Shown here piece after piece: positions 1-8,937 of a stretch of DNA of 64,000 bases. The position numbers and the translations under genes are program-made. Origin of the DNA: CAVSJO01 sp963728445 (GTDB taxonomy: Bacteria > Gemmatimonadota > Gemmatimonadetes > Longimicrobiales > RSA9). How positions within the stretch are numbered: position 1 is the first letter of the stretch; each line of letters begins with the position of its first letter. Below the pieces are notes generated by a model, which was not told where the DNA came from, made no database searches, and saw only the letters and a list, made by a program, of their open reading frames with translations. Location of the stretch: the NCBI GenBank assembly GCA_963728445.1, contig CAVSJO010000006.1, positions 1,116,001-1,180,000 on the forward strand, given 5' to 3'.

Positions 1-9
1 GAGGCATCC

Positions 10-558
10 ATGGACACCATCGTTCCGCCCGTACTCGTCTCGTTGGCGCTCCTTGCAGCTACGGCAAGTCCGGGGGCGGCCCAGGAACGGGGGAACGTGC
101 CGACCGACCCCGTGATCGCGCACATCGCCGTCACGGCGGACGCGATCGATGTGGACATGGGCAGGCTTGCCCTCGAGCGCGCCCAGTCCAGGGCGGTGAA
201 AGCGTTCGCCCGGACGATGGTCGACGACCATAGCGCCGTGAACCGTCGAGCGGCGGCGCTCGCCAAGCGCCTGGGACTCACTCCACAGGACAATCCGACG
301 AGTCAGGGCCTGGAAAAGGGCGCAGCGGCTGCCCGCATGGAGTTGAAGGAGAGGTCAGGCGCGGCGTTCGACGTCGCCTACATCGAGCACGAGGTTGCCT
401 ACCACCAGGCTGTGCTGGATGCGCTCGACAGGACGCTCATTCCGAACGCCAGCAACGGAGACCTGAAGTCGCTGCTGGAGGACGCGCGGACGGTCGTGGC
501 GGCGCACCTCAAGCGCGCGGAGGCGATCCGGGACGATCTGCGCGGAGCGGGACGATGA
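10..558 (+). CDS. DUF4142 family secreted protein
   Basis: The 182-residue protein begins with a signal peptide (hydrophobic residues about 5-20, then an alanine-rich cleavage region ending near residue 24). The rest is helical and matches the DUF4142 ferritin-like fold: a SRAVKAFARTMVDDHSAVN segment around residues 60-78, followed by an AKRLGL motif and a late long helix with H-x-V-A-Y-H. Members are exported, and their biochemical role is unknown. The stop codon overlaps the start of the DoxX-like gene by 4 bp (ATGA), so the two are probably co-translated. The start lies 10 bp into the window, so upstream regulation cannot be seen. Confidence 0.85.
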   Translation: MDTIVPPVLVSLALLAATASPGAAQERGNVPTDPVIAHIAVTADAIDVDMGRLALERAQSRAVKAFARTMVDDHSAVNRRAAALAKRLGLTPQDNPTSQGLEKGAAAARMELKERSGAAFDVAYIEHEVAYHQAVLDALDRTLIPNASNGDLKSLLEDARTVVAAHLKRAEAIRDDLRGAGR

Positions 559-986
559 ACTCCACCGTGCAACAGTCCGGCAGCTCCCTGGTTGCCGACG
601 AAACGTGGTCGAATCCGGTGCGACAAGCGCGCGTGGCGCTGCATCTGGGATTCATCGTGGCGCCGCTCCTCGCAGGAATCGACAAGTACTTCAATGTGCT
701 TGCCGACTGGTCGAAGTATCTGTGGCCGATCGTCCCACGCATCACCGGGCTGCGGCCGGACGCCTTCATGCACATCGCGGGAGCGGTGGAAATTGCGGCG
801 GGCCTGCTTGTCGCCGCAAAGCCACGACTCGGTGGCTATGTGGTTTCCGCCTGGCTCGTCGGGATCATCATCAATCTGCTGGGGACGGGCGGCTACTACG
901 ACATCGCCCTTCGGGACCTCGGGCTGGCGCTCGCTGCGTTCGCTCTATCTCGATTGGCGTCCACGGCGGAAGTGCAGCGTGCATGA
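555..986 (+). CDS. DoxX-like integral membrane protein
   Basis: The 143-residue protein has about four predicted membrane helices: residues roughly 30-45, 75-90, 96-113 and 118-137. The overall pattern is that of the DoxX/DoxD-like superfamily, including G-I-D-K-Y near the end of helix 1 and a small-residue-rich third helix. Some family members take part in quinone-linked or thiol redox processes, but most are uncharacterised. Translation is probably coupled to the DUF4142 gene through an ATGA overlap. No catalytic residues can be assigned. Confidence 0.75.
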   Translation: MNSTVQQSGSSLVADETWSNPVRQARVALHLGFIVAPLLAGIDKYFNVLADWSKYLWPIVPRITGLRPDAFMHIAGAVEIAAGLLVAAKPRLGGYVVSAWLVGIIINLLGTGGYYDIALRDLGLALAAFALSRLASTAEVQRA

Positions 987-1340
987 GCGGCTTCAGCTAC
1001 GCAATCGGTCCGGCCTCGGCGCCGTGCTGCGCCGAGGCCGGAGCAAGCCGACGGAGTGGAGTTTCAGAAGCCGATCGCGACGACGGCCGAGAGCCCGTTC
1101 ACACGCCGAGCCTCGACATCGGGAGCGATCAGCGTCCCCTGCAGGGCCCGGGCGTGGTGGTACGCCAGCTGGACGACCATGGCCTCCGAGAGGCGCAGCG
1201 CGAGTCCGAAGGTAGTCCGGTCCTCTGACGGATGGGAACCGAGGACGAGCCAATCCGACTTGCCGGACTCCCAGGGGATTCATCGCGCCGTCGCATTCCG
1301 AGCCGACGGAGGATTGTCCCCCTCGAACAGGGAGACTGCC
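987..1340. other. intergenic stretch with a possible gene remnant
   Basis: This 354-bp stretch holds no convincing complete gene. On the minus strand, about 1062-1275, one frame reads as protein-like with GC-rich third positions (for example residues L-S-E-A-M-V-V-Q-L-A-Y), but it has no good start and an upstream stop. It may be the 3' end of a decayed gene or chance. I cannot assign a family. No strong promoter or terminator was recognised. Confidence 0.3.
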
Positions 1341-1889
1341 ATGCGTGTGTTGTCAGGACTCGCTCTCGCCGCGGCGCTTGCCGTGGTGGCGTGCGACAGC
1401 CCGGACTCGGTCACGGCGGCGACGGGGGCGGATCGGGTCGCCTCGCGAGCTGCATCCGAGGGAGTGGGAGACGCGGGGGGCGAGGTCGTTTTCGATCTTC
1501 GGAGCGCGAGCGGCAACGTCCTGACGGGTGAAGCCGGTGCACTGCGTGGGCTGAACGCGGGTGGATTCCCGTGGATCCTCCAGGGGGCGCGTGCGAGGCT
1601 GACGCGCGACGGCCGGCTGCGCGTCGAGGTTCGCGGGCTCGTGCTGGCGGACGCACCCAATCCGGCGCTGATCGGGACGAATCCAGTTCCGCAGTTCCGC
1701 GCGATCCTGAGCTGCCAGGTCGAATCCTCCGGGGGGTACACGATCGTGAACGTCCCGACGACCACGTTCGATGCCTCGACGTCGGGCGATGCTCGGATCG
1801 ACGCCCCGATCGAGGTGCCTCCTCGGTGTCTGGCGCCTGCGGTCTTCGTGACATCGCCGTCGAACCAATGGTTCGCGGTCACCGGATGA
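1341..1889 (+). CDS. secreted protein of unknown function, probable lipoprotein
   Basis: The 182-residue protein starts with a short signal ending L-A-V-V-A-C-D-S, a plausible lipobox with the lipidated Cys at about residue 17. The start is set by this signal and a GGGAGA ribosome-binding site 6 bp upstream. The remaining 165 residues look like a beta-rich extracytoplasmic domain with two cysteines, one in ILSCQVESS and one in PPRCLAP, that could pair. I recognise no family. It is reminiscent of small secreted CHRD-like domains, but key motifs are not clear. The stop overlaps the next gene's start (ATGA). Confidence 0.65.
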   Translation: MRVLSGLALAAALAVVACDSPDSVTAATGADRVASRAASEGVGDAGGEVVFDLRSASGNVLTGEAGALRGLNAGGFPWILQGARARLTRDGRLRVEVRGLVLADAPNPALIGTNPVPQFRAILSCQVESSGGYTIVNVPTTTFDASTSGDARIDAPIEVPPRCLAPAVFVTSPSNQWFAVTG

Positions 1890-2827
1890 AGTTCGGCTCT
1901 CGACTGCTGAATCTGCGCCGGCGCGTTCGCGCGACGGTGCCCGGCCGGTGGGCGGCCGCGCGTCGTCACGACCTGTCCCGGCTGCTCGCCGGCCGGGCGC
2001 ACCGCCGTTGGCTGAGGAGAGCGGATCCATCGTACGCCGGCGAATGGCCGTGCGCCCGAGGGCTGTTGAGCCGGCTGGACATGCTGCGGGCCGGGTACGC
2101 CGTGGACATCGGTGCGGGCGACGGGGCGAGGCACTCGGTCACGCTACCACTCTTCCGGGACCACGGATGGGGTGGGCTGGCCGTGGAGAGCGACGCCACG
2201 CGCTTCCGTCGGCTTCGGCGCAGCTGTGCGAACCATGCAGGGGTCGCCGCCGTCCGTGCCCGGGTGGATCCCGCGAACGTGGTCGAGCTCCTGCTCGGCT
2301 GCCAGGTCCCACTCGCGTTCGAGTTCCTGAACGTCGACATCGATTCGTTCGACCTCGCGATCGTGCGGGCCGTTCTGGATCGATTCGCTCCCGCGGTGAT
2401 CGACCTCGAGATCAACGAGAAGGTGCCTCCGCCGGTTCGCTTCGAGGTCCTGCACACGCCTGACCATGTGTGGGACGGCTCACACTTCTACGGATGCTCC
2501 CTTGCGGCGGCGGTCGACGCACTGGACGCGCGGGAGTATCGGCTGGCTGGACTGCAGTTCAACAATGCGTTCTTCGTTCGCGGTGACCTGGCGTCGGCGG
2601 CTGCCATCGAGTCGGCGGACGTATCTGCAGCGTTCCGCCGCGGCTATGTCGATCGGCCCGCCCGCGAGCGATTGTTCCCCTGGAACGCGGACGTGGATTT
2701 CCTTCTCTCCGCGAGCCCGGACGACGTAGTGGCAGCGCTGGCGGAACGCTTCCGACGGCAGCGGGGCCGGTACCGGATCGGGCTGGATTCGCTGGAGGAC
2801 GGGGCGGGCTCTCGTGCGATTGCCTGA
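1886..2827 (+). CDS. FkbM-like SAM-dependent methyltransferase
   Basis: The 313-residue protein has a Rossmann motif I near residue 74 (V-D-I-G-A-G-D-G) and an acidic residue at the end of the second strand (A-V-E-S-D). A later N-V-D-I-D-S-F-D motif is typical of the FkbM-like methyltransferases that accompany polysaccharide and secondary-metabolite loci. It would transfer a methyl group from SAM to an unidentified acceptor. The basic N terminus (about 45 residues, many Arg) is not part of the fold. The start codon overlaps the preceding stop and the end overlaps the next gene by 14 bp, so the three genes form one transcript. Confidence 0.7.
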   Translation: MKFGSRLLNLRRRVRATVPGRWAAARRHDLSRLLAGRAHRRWLRRADPSYAGEWPCARGLLSRLDMLRAGYAVDIGAGDGARHSVTLPLFRDHGWGGLAVESDATRFRRLRRSCANHAGVAAVRARVDPANVVELLLGCQVPLAFEFLNVDIDSFDLAIVRAVLDRFAPAVIDLEINEKVPPPVRFEVLHTPDHVWDGSHFYGCSLAAAVDALDAREYRLAGLQFNNAFFVRGDLASAAAIESADVSAAFRRGYVDRPARERLFPWNADVDFLLSASPDDVVAALAERFRRQRGRYRIGLDSLEDGAGSRAIA

Positions 2828-4121
2828 GCCCGACGTCGCCAGCCGCCCGGAGGCGTGCCTCCCGTTCGATGCTTTCGATCTCGGCCCCGGCGAGCGCGAG
2901 CGTCGGTTCACGCTTGCGCGACGGCGCGGACGCCGGGCCTGGCTGTGGCCCGAAGTCGGCCCGGCGGAGTGGAGGACGTGCCTGCGGGCCATCGGCGACG
3001 TCGTCGCGCAGCTCCTGGCCGACGATGCCGCCGCGCCGGTTCTGGATCCGCAGCTTACGGGAGGCGAGCGGGCGCTGTCGCTGGCCGCCTACACGTCCGG
3101 TACCGGGCCGTTACTCGGCTGGTGGATCGAGCAGGGCCGGCTGTCGGCGCGCCCGGAGCACGCCCGCGTCCTGGAGCTCCACCTCCGGCATGCGCGGCTG
3201 CGAGCCGCACGGACCGAGGGGATCCTGCTCCCGCTCATCGATTCCCTGTCGGACGCGGGGATCGGGGTCGGCCTCCTCAAGGGCGCGCACACCGCCCGCG
3301 TGTACTTTCCGGAGCCTGCCTTGCGGCCGTCGGCCGACATCGATGTCGTCATCGGCGCTGCAGCGATGAGAGCAGCGGGTGATCGACTCGGGTCCCTTGG
3401 CTGGATCCGCGGACCGTCCCAGCGGAGACCTCGACGCGAGACATGGCAGCCGCCGGGGCAGGGTGCAGGCCCCCGCTCCGTGTGGCTGGCCCACGCCGAA
3501 GACCCGATCGAGATGGACCTGCACGCCAGCCTGGATCGAAACGTATTCGGTGTGCGGCGTATACGCTTTGATCGAGCCGTGGCGAGGGACGGCTGGTGTG
3601 CCGTGAACGCGAGCGGGCTGAGCATACGCGTCCTGCCGGAGCACCTGCTCCTGCTCTATCTGGCATGCCACGCATCGGAGGGTCTTCACCACCTGACGCT
3701 TCTCCGACTCGTGGAGCTGATCCGCGTGGCGCGGCATGCGCAAGCGTGCGGGCGGCTCGACTGGGGCGACGTCGCCGAATCGGCCTCGCAGCTGGGATGC
3801 GAGCGTTTCAGCTATCCGGCCTTCATCCTCGCGGAATCGCTTGCGCCCGGCTTCCTGCCGCGTGACCTGCGGAGGCAACTGGAGGGGCATGCGACCCCGG
3901 CACTGCGTCGCGTCACCGCCGAGCTGGATCCCGCGACGGCGCAGCGGATCGATCGGGTGTCGCTGGAAGAGAGGCTCATGTGGGCACGGGGACCGATCGA
4001 GCACGCACGCCGGATGCTGCACGCCCTCTGGCCTCCCGAGGCGGGGTGGTCCGTGGTACGCGGCATCCAGCTCTGGGCCGGGCGGGCGTGGACGCTCCTG
4101 GGGGGCGGCTTCGAGCGCTGA
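2814..4121 (+). CDS. nucleotidyltransferase family protein (NTP_transf_5-like)
   Basis: The 435-residue protein starts at GTG inside the preceding gene. Its core, residues about 140-185, contains G-V-G-L-L-K-G-A-H and then R-P-S-A-D-I-D-V-V-I, the lysine and D-x-D metal-binding signature of the PF14907 nucleotidyltransferase family. A second acidic strand, I-E-M-D-L-H, follows near residue 232. Such proteins recur in exopolysaccharide and lasso-peptide clusters, often with HPr-kinase-like proteins. One such P-loop protein lies 8 kb away beyond the radical SAM operon. The nucleotide and acceptor are unknown. Confidence 0.75.
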   Translation: MRLPEPDVASRPEACLPFDAFDLGPGERERRFTLARRRGRRAWLWPEVGPAEWRTCLRAIGDVVAQLLADDAAAPVLDPQLTGGERALSLAAYTSGTGPLLGWWIEQGRLSARPEHARVLELHLRHARLRAARTEGILLPLIDSLSDAGIGVGLLKGAHTARVYFPEPALRPSADIDVVIGAAAMRAAGDRLGSLGWIRGPSQRRPRRETWQPPGQGAGPRSVWLAHAEDPIEMDLHASLDRNVFGVRRIRFDRAVARDGWCAVNASGLSIRVLPEHLLLLYLACHASEGLHHLTLLRLVELIRVARHAQACGRLDWGDVAESASQLGCERFSYPAFILAESLAPGFLPRDLRRQLEGHATPALRRVTAELDPATAQRIDRVSLEERLMWARGPIEHARRMLHALWPPEAGWSVVRGIQLWAGRAWTLLGGGFER

Positions 4122-4167
4122 CTCCGGCCGCGGGTCTCACGTCCTACGCGCTGCCGATGCGTCGGGC

Positions 4168-5115
4168 TCAAGCGTTCGTGAAGGCCCGTCCGTCGCGCTC
4201 GCGCCACCGGGCGTAGGTATCGCTGACGTGACACAGCTGTGGCTCGTCGGAATCGCAGTGGTCCGTAACGCACCGGGACACGAAGACGACGTGTGAGCCG
4301 ACGGTCTGCTCGCCGACGACCTCCAGCTCACGAACGCGCAGCGCATCGGCCGGAACAGGAAGCCCGAAGTCGACAGAGGGGCGGACGGGGAACGGGATCG
4401 CGGCCGGGTCGATTCTTCTGTCGTGGTGCTGAGCAGCGAGCGCGTACGCGACGCTCCGGTACCGGCCCGGTAGACTCGAGAGCGCCAGGGCGCGTCCGGC
4501 GCGAATGCAGCCGGCGGACTGGCGGTCCTTTCGAAGGGCCATCACGAGATGGCCATCGCTGACCTCTCCCAGCAGATCCACGGGAAATACGTTCTCCGCC
4601 TCCCCGTCCCGAACGCTCAACAGGAAAACCGGCCTTGGCAGCATGTAGTAGCCGTTGAGCGCCTTCACGTCCTGGAAGGTCATCTGCAGGTTGCCCGCCT
4701 TCCGTGCCCCCGAGCGGGTGTGCCGCCACGCAAGGAAATGGAGCCACGTCTGACGAGCCGTCCGCGCACGGGGAAACCGGGCGCCTGCCACCCGGAAGAG
4801 CTGAAGTCGGCAGCCGTCGAGTGCGATCCCGCCAACTGCGCGGAGGCGAAGAATGGCCAGCGGCTTCCCCGCGCGTTCCCGATCGCAGATTCGCAGGGTC
4901 GGCGTGTCGGAAAGCGAACTGCACGACGACTCGTCCCTGGCGACTCCGATCACGAACGGCACGAGGGAGCAGGGAACGTGGCGACGCGACAGGTCCAGAG
5001 CGCGGCTTCCGTCGTCGAGCGTGATGGCGACTGGCTCCTGATCGGACGGTCGGAGCGCCACCGGTCGATGACGGAGGCCGCGGCCTTGCAGGACGTCGGC
5101 AAGAATCGCCCTCAC
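4168..5115 (-). CDS. flavin-reductase-like domain protein, last gene of radical SAM operon
   Basis: The 315-residue protein carries a flavin-reductase-like (FMN-binding split-barrel) domain in its C-terminal two thirds. It has N-G-Y-Y-M-L-P-R-P-V-F-L-L-S-V-R-D, then D-L-L-G-E-V-S-D-G-H-L and V-G-S-H-V-V-F-V-S-R, the usual G-S-H segment of the family. The N-terminal 90 residues resemble no motif I know. The start is GTG, overlapping the upstream amidohydrolase-methyltransferase stop as GTGA. In the operon it could supply reduced flavin or catalyse a flavin-dependent step; the substrate is unknown. It ends 46 bp from a convergent gene. Confidence 0.72.
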   Translation of the reverse strand: MRAILADVLQGRGLRHRPVALRPSDQEPVAITLDDGSRALDLSRRHVPCSLVPFVIGVARDESSCSSLSDTPTLRICDRERAGKPLAILRLRAVGGIALDGCRLQLFRVAGARFPRARTARQTWLHFLAWRHTRSGARKAGNLQMTFQDVKALNGYYMLPRPVFLLSVRDGEAENVFPVDLLGEVSDGHLVMALRKDRQSAGCIRAGRALALSSLPGRYRSVAYALAAQHHDRRIDPAAIPFPVRPSVDFGLPVPADALRVRELEVVGEQTVGSHVVFVSRCVTDHCDSDEPQLCHVSDTYARWRERDGRAFTNA

Positions 5116-6881
5116 CCTGTCCGCTCCATCGCCAGAAAACGCATATGGCCGAGACGGGAGAGAGGCGGTCCTGAACGCACGCGACCGCGCCACCAGCCTC
5201 GACGCTCCGTCACCCGGAGCCGAGGCGGCTCGACGCGTTCGAAAGCGGAATCGACGTAGCGGCGGGTCGTGCCTCTCGGGGAGTCGCTTCGGATCGCGCC
5301 GGTCGCCCGCAGGTCCGCGAGGGCGCGCCACCACCAGGCGGCCGCCATGTCGCGCGGGTAGAAGGGGTTCTGTACCATCGCGAGCACTTTGCCCCCGGGC
5401 CGCAGGGCGCCCCCGAGGACGGTGAGGACGTGCCCGAGGTCCGGCACCAGATTGAGAACGGCGAAATCCGCGACCACGGCGTCGACCGGGCCCGAATCCC
5501 CCAGTGCGGCTTCGAGGTCCTCGATCGGACCCTCCACGACCCTCACCCGATGCCGTCGGATCGCGTCCCTGCAGCGGTCTCGTGTGCGCCGTGCCATGGC
5601 CGGGGACGGTTCGTACGCGATCACGCGCAGGCCCCGCGAGACCCACTCGGCCGCGTCGATTCCCGTCCCGCAACCGAAGTCGAGGAGCAGCGCGTCTTCC
5701 GGAACGCGGCAGGCGACGAAGTCCTGGAATGCGGCGCGAAGGGGCCGGTGGCGAGGGTCGTCGTCCATCGTGGCGTCGTAGTCGTCCGCGATGGTGTCGT
5801 AGTAGCTGTGTGTCGTCTGGATGCGGGTCAGCGGGAACCCGGCGCTCGACGAGATCAGCCGGGTCTCTCCCGCAGGGCCGGGCACGCTGCGCATCGAAAG
5901 CCGCTCGATGCCCCCGACGTCCGGCGCGGCGACGCGGACGCAGCCGCCGGCGATCACGAGGGCGACGTCGCGACGACTGGCTTCGAGGACCGGCCGGCGG
6001 AGAACGACCAGGTCGGCCGGCGCGCCGATGGCGAGGGACGGCTCGGGCAGTCCCAGACGGCGGGCTGCAGTCGAGCCGACGGCGTCGAGAAGCCGATCGT
6101 CGTCCACGAGGCGGAGCGCCCGGGCGGCGCGGATCTCGTCCAGCAGATCGCCGTCGGCCGTGAGAAGCGAGTCGCTGCCGAGGAGCACGTCGACGCCCGG
6201 CGCCAGAAGCTCGGCAGGCGCGGTCCTTCCGAACAGGAAGTGATTCGATGTCGGACACCAGACCAGGGCCGCGTTGGAGCGCCGGAATCGGCGGATCCCG
6301 TCGTCATCGACCCCGACCACGTGGACGGCGAGCAGGTCCGTGTCCAGCAGGCCCGCCTCGTCGAGCCGACGGACCTCCTCGGCCGCGGCCGCGTCGACGC
6401 CTTCGGCGACGTGGACGGTCAGCGGGCGTCGCCCCTCCCGGGGAGGGCGGGCCTCACGCGCGAGCGCCGCCTCGTCCTGACCCCACGAATGGGCCGTCCG
6501 AACGCGGATCAGACGGACGGGAAAACCCGGCCCGAAGTCGGGCTCCCACGGATCGTGGTGGACGACGGTCGTGACACCCGCCAGGAGGTTCTTCCACGCA
6601 CCGGCGAGGAGAGCCTCGCGCCGCGGAACGGAGCGCCCTTCGTGGATCGCGGCCGCGTCGTTGGCATGAATGTCCTGGCCCCAGGCGTACGCGTTCGGAT
6701 AGGGAGGGCGCCCGAGCCGGCCATAGTGATTGCGGTGGAGATGGTCGTGCGCGTTGATCAGGCCCGGCATCATCTCGCCGTCGGGGACGCTCAGCTCGAC
6801 GTCGAAGGAGCCCGTCGGCTCCACGATGAGCCCCCCCGCGATCCCGAGGGTGCGATCGCCCGCACGGACGAGGATGCTCAC
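5112..6881 (-). CDS. amidohydrolase fused to class I methyltransferase
   Basis: This is one uninterrupted 589-residue frame. Residues 1-320 are an amidohydrolase: H45-x-H47 in N-A-H-D-H-L-H, H157 in L-T-V-H-V-A-E, H187 in L-A-V-H-V-V-G and D237 in G-S-D-S-L. This is the metal-site set of deaminase-type hydrolases. Residues about 354-589 are a class I methyltransferase with a Y-Y-D-T-I-A-D-D-Y-D entry and motif I L-D-F-G-C-G-T-G at 400-407. The GTG start overlaps the preceding stop. An internal ATG at residue 330 could also give a free methyltransferase. The two domains are normally separate proteins, and the joint substrate is unknown. Confidence 0.8.
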   Translation of the reverse strand: MSILVRAGDRTLGIAGGLIVEPTGSFDVELSVPDGEMMPGLINAHDHLHRNHYGRLGRPPYPNAYAWGQDIHANDAAAIHEGRSVPRREALLAGAWKNLLAGVTTVVHHDPWEPDFGPGFPVRLIRVRTAHSWGQDEAALAREARPPREGRRPLTVHVAEGVDAAAAEEVRRLDEAGLLDTDLLAVHVVGVDDDGIRRFRRSNAALVWCPTSNHFLFGRTAPAELLAPGVDVLLGSDSLLTADGDLLDEIRAARALRLVDDDRLLDAVGSTAARRLGLPEPSLAIGAPADLVVLRRPVLEASRRDVALVIAGGCVRVAAPDVGGIERLSMRSVPGPAGETRLISSSAGFPLTRIQTTHSYYDTIADDYDATMDDDPRHRPLRAAFQDFVACRVPEDALLLDFGCGTGIDAAEWVSRGLRVIAYEPSPAMARRTRDRCRDAIRRHRVRVVEGPIEDLEAALGDSGPVDAVVADFAVLNLVPDLGHVLTVLGGALRPGGKVLAMVQNPFYPRDMAAAWWWRALADLRATGAIRSDSPRGTTRRYVDSAFERVEPPRLRVTERRGWWRGRVRSGPPLSRLGHMRFLAMERTG

Positions 6882-7561
6882 GTCTTCGGACCCGACGCGG
6901 CAGGGCGCCGCCACAGCAGGCCCAGCACGAGCGGCAGACCGACGTCGGCGGCGTAGCGGTCCAGCCGCCCCGATGCCAGGTAGTACGCACGAATGGCCGG
7001 CCCGACGCACTCCTCCCTCACCTGGACGAGATCGAGGCCGAATGCGCAGGCCGCCCGGCCGTGACTCTCGACGTCGTGAACGTGGTGGACGACGGCGATC
7101 GTCTGACCGGTCCGCGCGTGAAACGTCCGCCGGTGCCCGGCCCGAGCCGCGGCCGGATGAAAGTCCGTGACTACGATCGCGCCCCCGGGACGGCAGACGC
7201 GCGCGAGCTCCGCGTAGGCGGGCGTCAGCTGCGGGATGTGTCCGACGACGAGGCGGCACCAGACGAGATCGAACGTCTCGTCGGCGAACGGAAGTGCACG
7301 TACGTCACCGGCCGCGAGGCACAGCGGCGCGCGCGCGCGCACCAGCATCGCTGGAACGAGATCGACGCCGATCGCGAGGCGCGCCCCCATCGTCTCCCGG
7401 AGGCGCCGCCCCGTGCCGCATCCCGCGTCGAGCAGTCTGCGTCCGCCCGCATCCGGTGACAGCGTTCGAATGAGCCTCTGGTCGAGATCGCTTACAGAGG
7501 TCTCGTCGGCGTAGGAAGGGGCCCAGAGCCGATAGGCCTGCGCCGGCGAGAGCGTGATCAT
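6878..7561 (-). CDS. class I SAM-dependent methyltransferase (BioC/UbiE-like fold)
   Basis: The 227-residue protein begins S-P-A-Q-A-Y-R-L-W-A-P-S-Y, the lid-like N terminus common in Methyltransf_11 enzymes. Motif I is L-L-D-A-G-C-G-T-G at residues 43-51, the acidic ribose-binding residue sits in I-G-V-D-L-V, and the post-I region contains A-A-G-D-V-R-A-L-P-F. It should methylate a small molecule or intermediate of the operon's pathway. Both ends overlap neighbours by 4 bp (ATGA upstream, GTGA downstream), so it is translated stoichiometrically with the radical SAM enzymes. The acceptor cannot be predicted. Confidence 0.8.
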   Translation of the reverse strand: MITLSPAQAYRLWAPSYADETSVSDLDQRLIRTLSPDAGGRRLLDAGCGTGRRLRETMGARLAIGVDLVPAMLVRARAPLCLAAGDVRALPFADETFDLVWCRLVVGHIPQLTPAYAELARVCRPGGAIVVTDFHPAAARAGHRRTFHARTGQTIAVVHHVHDVESHGRAACAFGLDLVQVREECVGPAIRAYYLASGRLDRYAADVGLPLVLGLLWRRPAASGPKT

Positions 7562-8937
7562 GCCACCTCGGGCTGACGCAGGTGGCCGTATGCCTGCCGG
7601 TCCCCGGAGGGCGCCGACTCGCCCCCGGAGTCCGGATCGAATTCGTCGACCTGCCGTTTGAGGTCGGCGTCCAGCCACGGCACGTCCGGATTTTCGTGGG
7701 TCATCCAGTCGACCCAGCGGGGCTCGGTCCACTCCTCCAGCGTGTCCGGTGTCCCGGCGAGCGGGTCCACGTCTCCGTAGGTGCCTCTCCGCTGCGGCGT
7801 CGGCGTGTAGAAATAGCGGATCAGCCGCATGTCCGGGTTGACCTTCTTCAGTCTCCGGATGAAGGAGAGCGTATTCTCGATCTCCCGTCGCGGATCGTCC
7901 GGGTCGCCGAACACGAACGAGAATTCGGGGATGATCCCGTGTCGGCGCGTCCGCGCCGCGGCTTCCAGCGTCTGCGCCGTCGTGAGCTTCTTGTTCATCC
8001 GACGCAGAACGGCGTCGGACCCCGATTCGGCACCGAAGAAGATCATCTTGAGGCCGGACCGCCTGAGCGCGCGCCATGCCGCGTCGGAAAACCGCAGCAC
8101 GGCGTCGATGCGGGCCTCACACCACCAGGAGATCCCGAGCGGCGTCAGGCGATCGGCGATCTCGACCGCACGGTCCTCGCGCAGGAAGAAGTTGTTATCG
8201 TAGAAGTGCACACTGTCCATGCCGTGCTCGCGCACCAGCCACGACAGGTGCTCCGCGGTCCGAGCCGGCGATTCCTGCTTTTCCCGGCTGCCGAACACGG
8301 AGATCACGCCGCAGAACTTGCAGCCGTACGGACAGCCGATGGATGCCTGATAGACGCCGGACCGCTGGCCCAGAATGGTGGGATGAAGGTAGTCCGCGAC
8401 CTCGATCTTGTGATACGGGGGCGGGGGGAGATCGCCCGGCCCGACCCAGGCTCTCTCGGAGGGCAGGCGCAGTGAGCCGTCCACGCGCCGGTATCCGAGC
8501 CCGACCACCTCTTCGGGATCGCGATGTCCGCCGATCACGTCGAGCAGCTCCGCGAACGTCCGCTCCCCCTGTCCACGCACGATCCAGTCGACGTAGGGCG
8601 CGTTCAGCACGGGCTCCGGATAGAGGCTCGCGAAATTGCCGCCCCACACGATCGGCAGCTCCGGAAACCGCTCCTTCAGTCCCCGTGCGACCGGCACCGC
8701 GCTGACGAGCTGTGGGCCCGGCATCACCGTGAAAGCCACGGTTCGGACCGGATCCGGGCCGCCTCGTCTGGCCTCGATGCGGTCGCCGACCTCCGTCAAC
8801 AGATCGATCCCAGGCCGGTTTCCGTCCACGATTTCCCAGTTCACGTCGTCGGGAAGCGCGGCTCCCACGGCCATCACCGAGAGCGGAAATCGACGGTTCT
8901 TCGGGCGTGTGGCCCGAGGGTTCAGGAACAGGATCAT
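7558..8937 (-). CDS. B12-binding-type radical SAM protein (second of the operon)
   Basis: The 459-residue protein has an N-terminal cobalamin-binding-like Rossmann domain (about 1-140; I-V-W-G-G-N-F-A-S-L-Y-P-E near 96-108 and I-V-R-G-Q-G-E near 119-125). A radical SAM barrel with the [4Fe-4S] ligands C202, C206 and C209 in G-C-P-Y-G-C-K-F-C follows. The architecture is that of class B radical SAM enzymes such as BchE and the cobalamin-dependent methylases, which methylate or rearrange unactivated carbons. The sequence lacks the D-x-H-x-x-G base-off motif, as is common in this class. ATGA overlaps couple it to methyltransferase genes on both sides. The substrate is unknown. Confidence 0.85.
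   Translation of the reverse strand: MILFLNPRATRPKNRRFPLSVMAVGAALPDDVNWEIVDGNRPGIDLLTEVGDRIEARRGGPDPVRTVAFTVMPGPQLVSAVPVARGLKERFPELPIVWGGNFASLYPEPVLNAPYVDWIVRGQGERTFAELLDVIGGHRDPEEVVGLGYRRVDGSLRLPSERAWVGPGDLPPPPYHKIEVADYLHPTILGQRSGVYQASIGCPYGCKFCGVISVFGSREKQESPARTAEHLSWLVREHGMDSVHFYDNNFFLREDRAVEIADRLTPLGISWWCEARIDAVLRFSDAAWRALRRSGLKMIFFGAESGSDAVLRRMNKKLTTAQTLEAAARTRRHGIIPEFSFVFGDPDDPRREIENTLSFIRRLKKVNPDMRLIRYFYTPTPQRRGTYGDVDPLAGTPDTLEEWTEPRWVDWMTHENPDVPWLDADLKRQVDEFDPDSGGESAPSGDRQAYGHLRQPEVA

Noticed and set aside
813..830. GCAAAGCC match (also near 27153) resembling the GEMM riboswitch core
   Set aside because: Both are inside coding regions and lack the flanking stems and the closing block.
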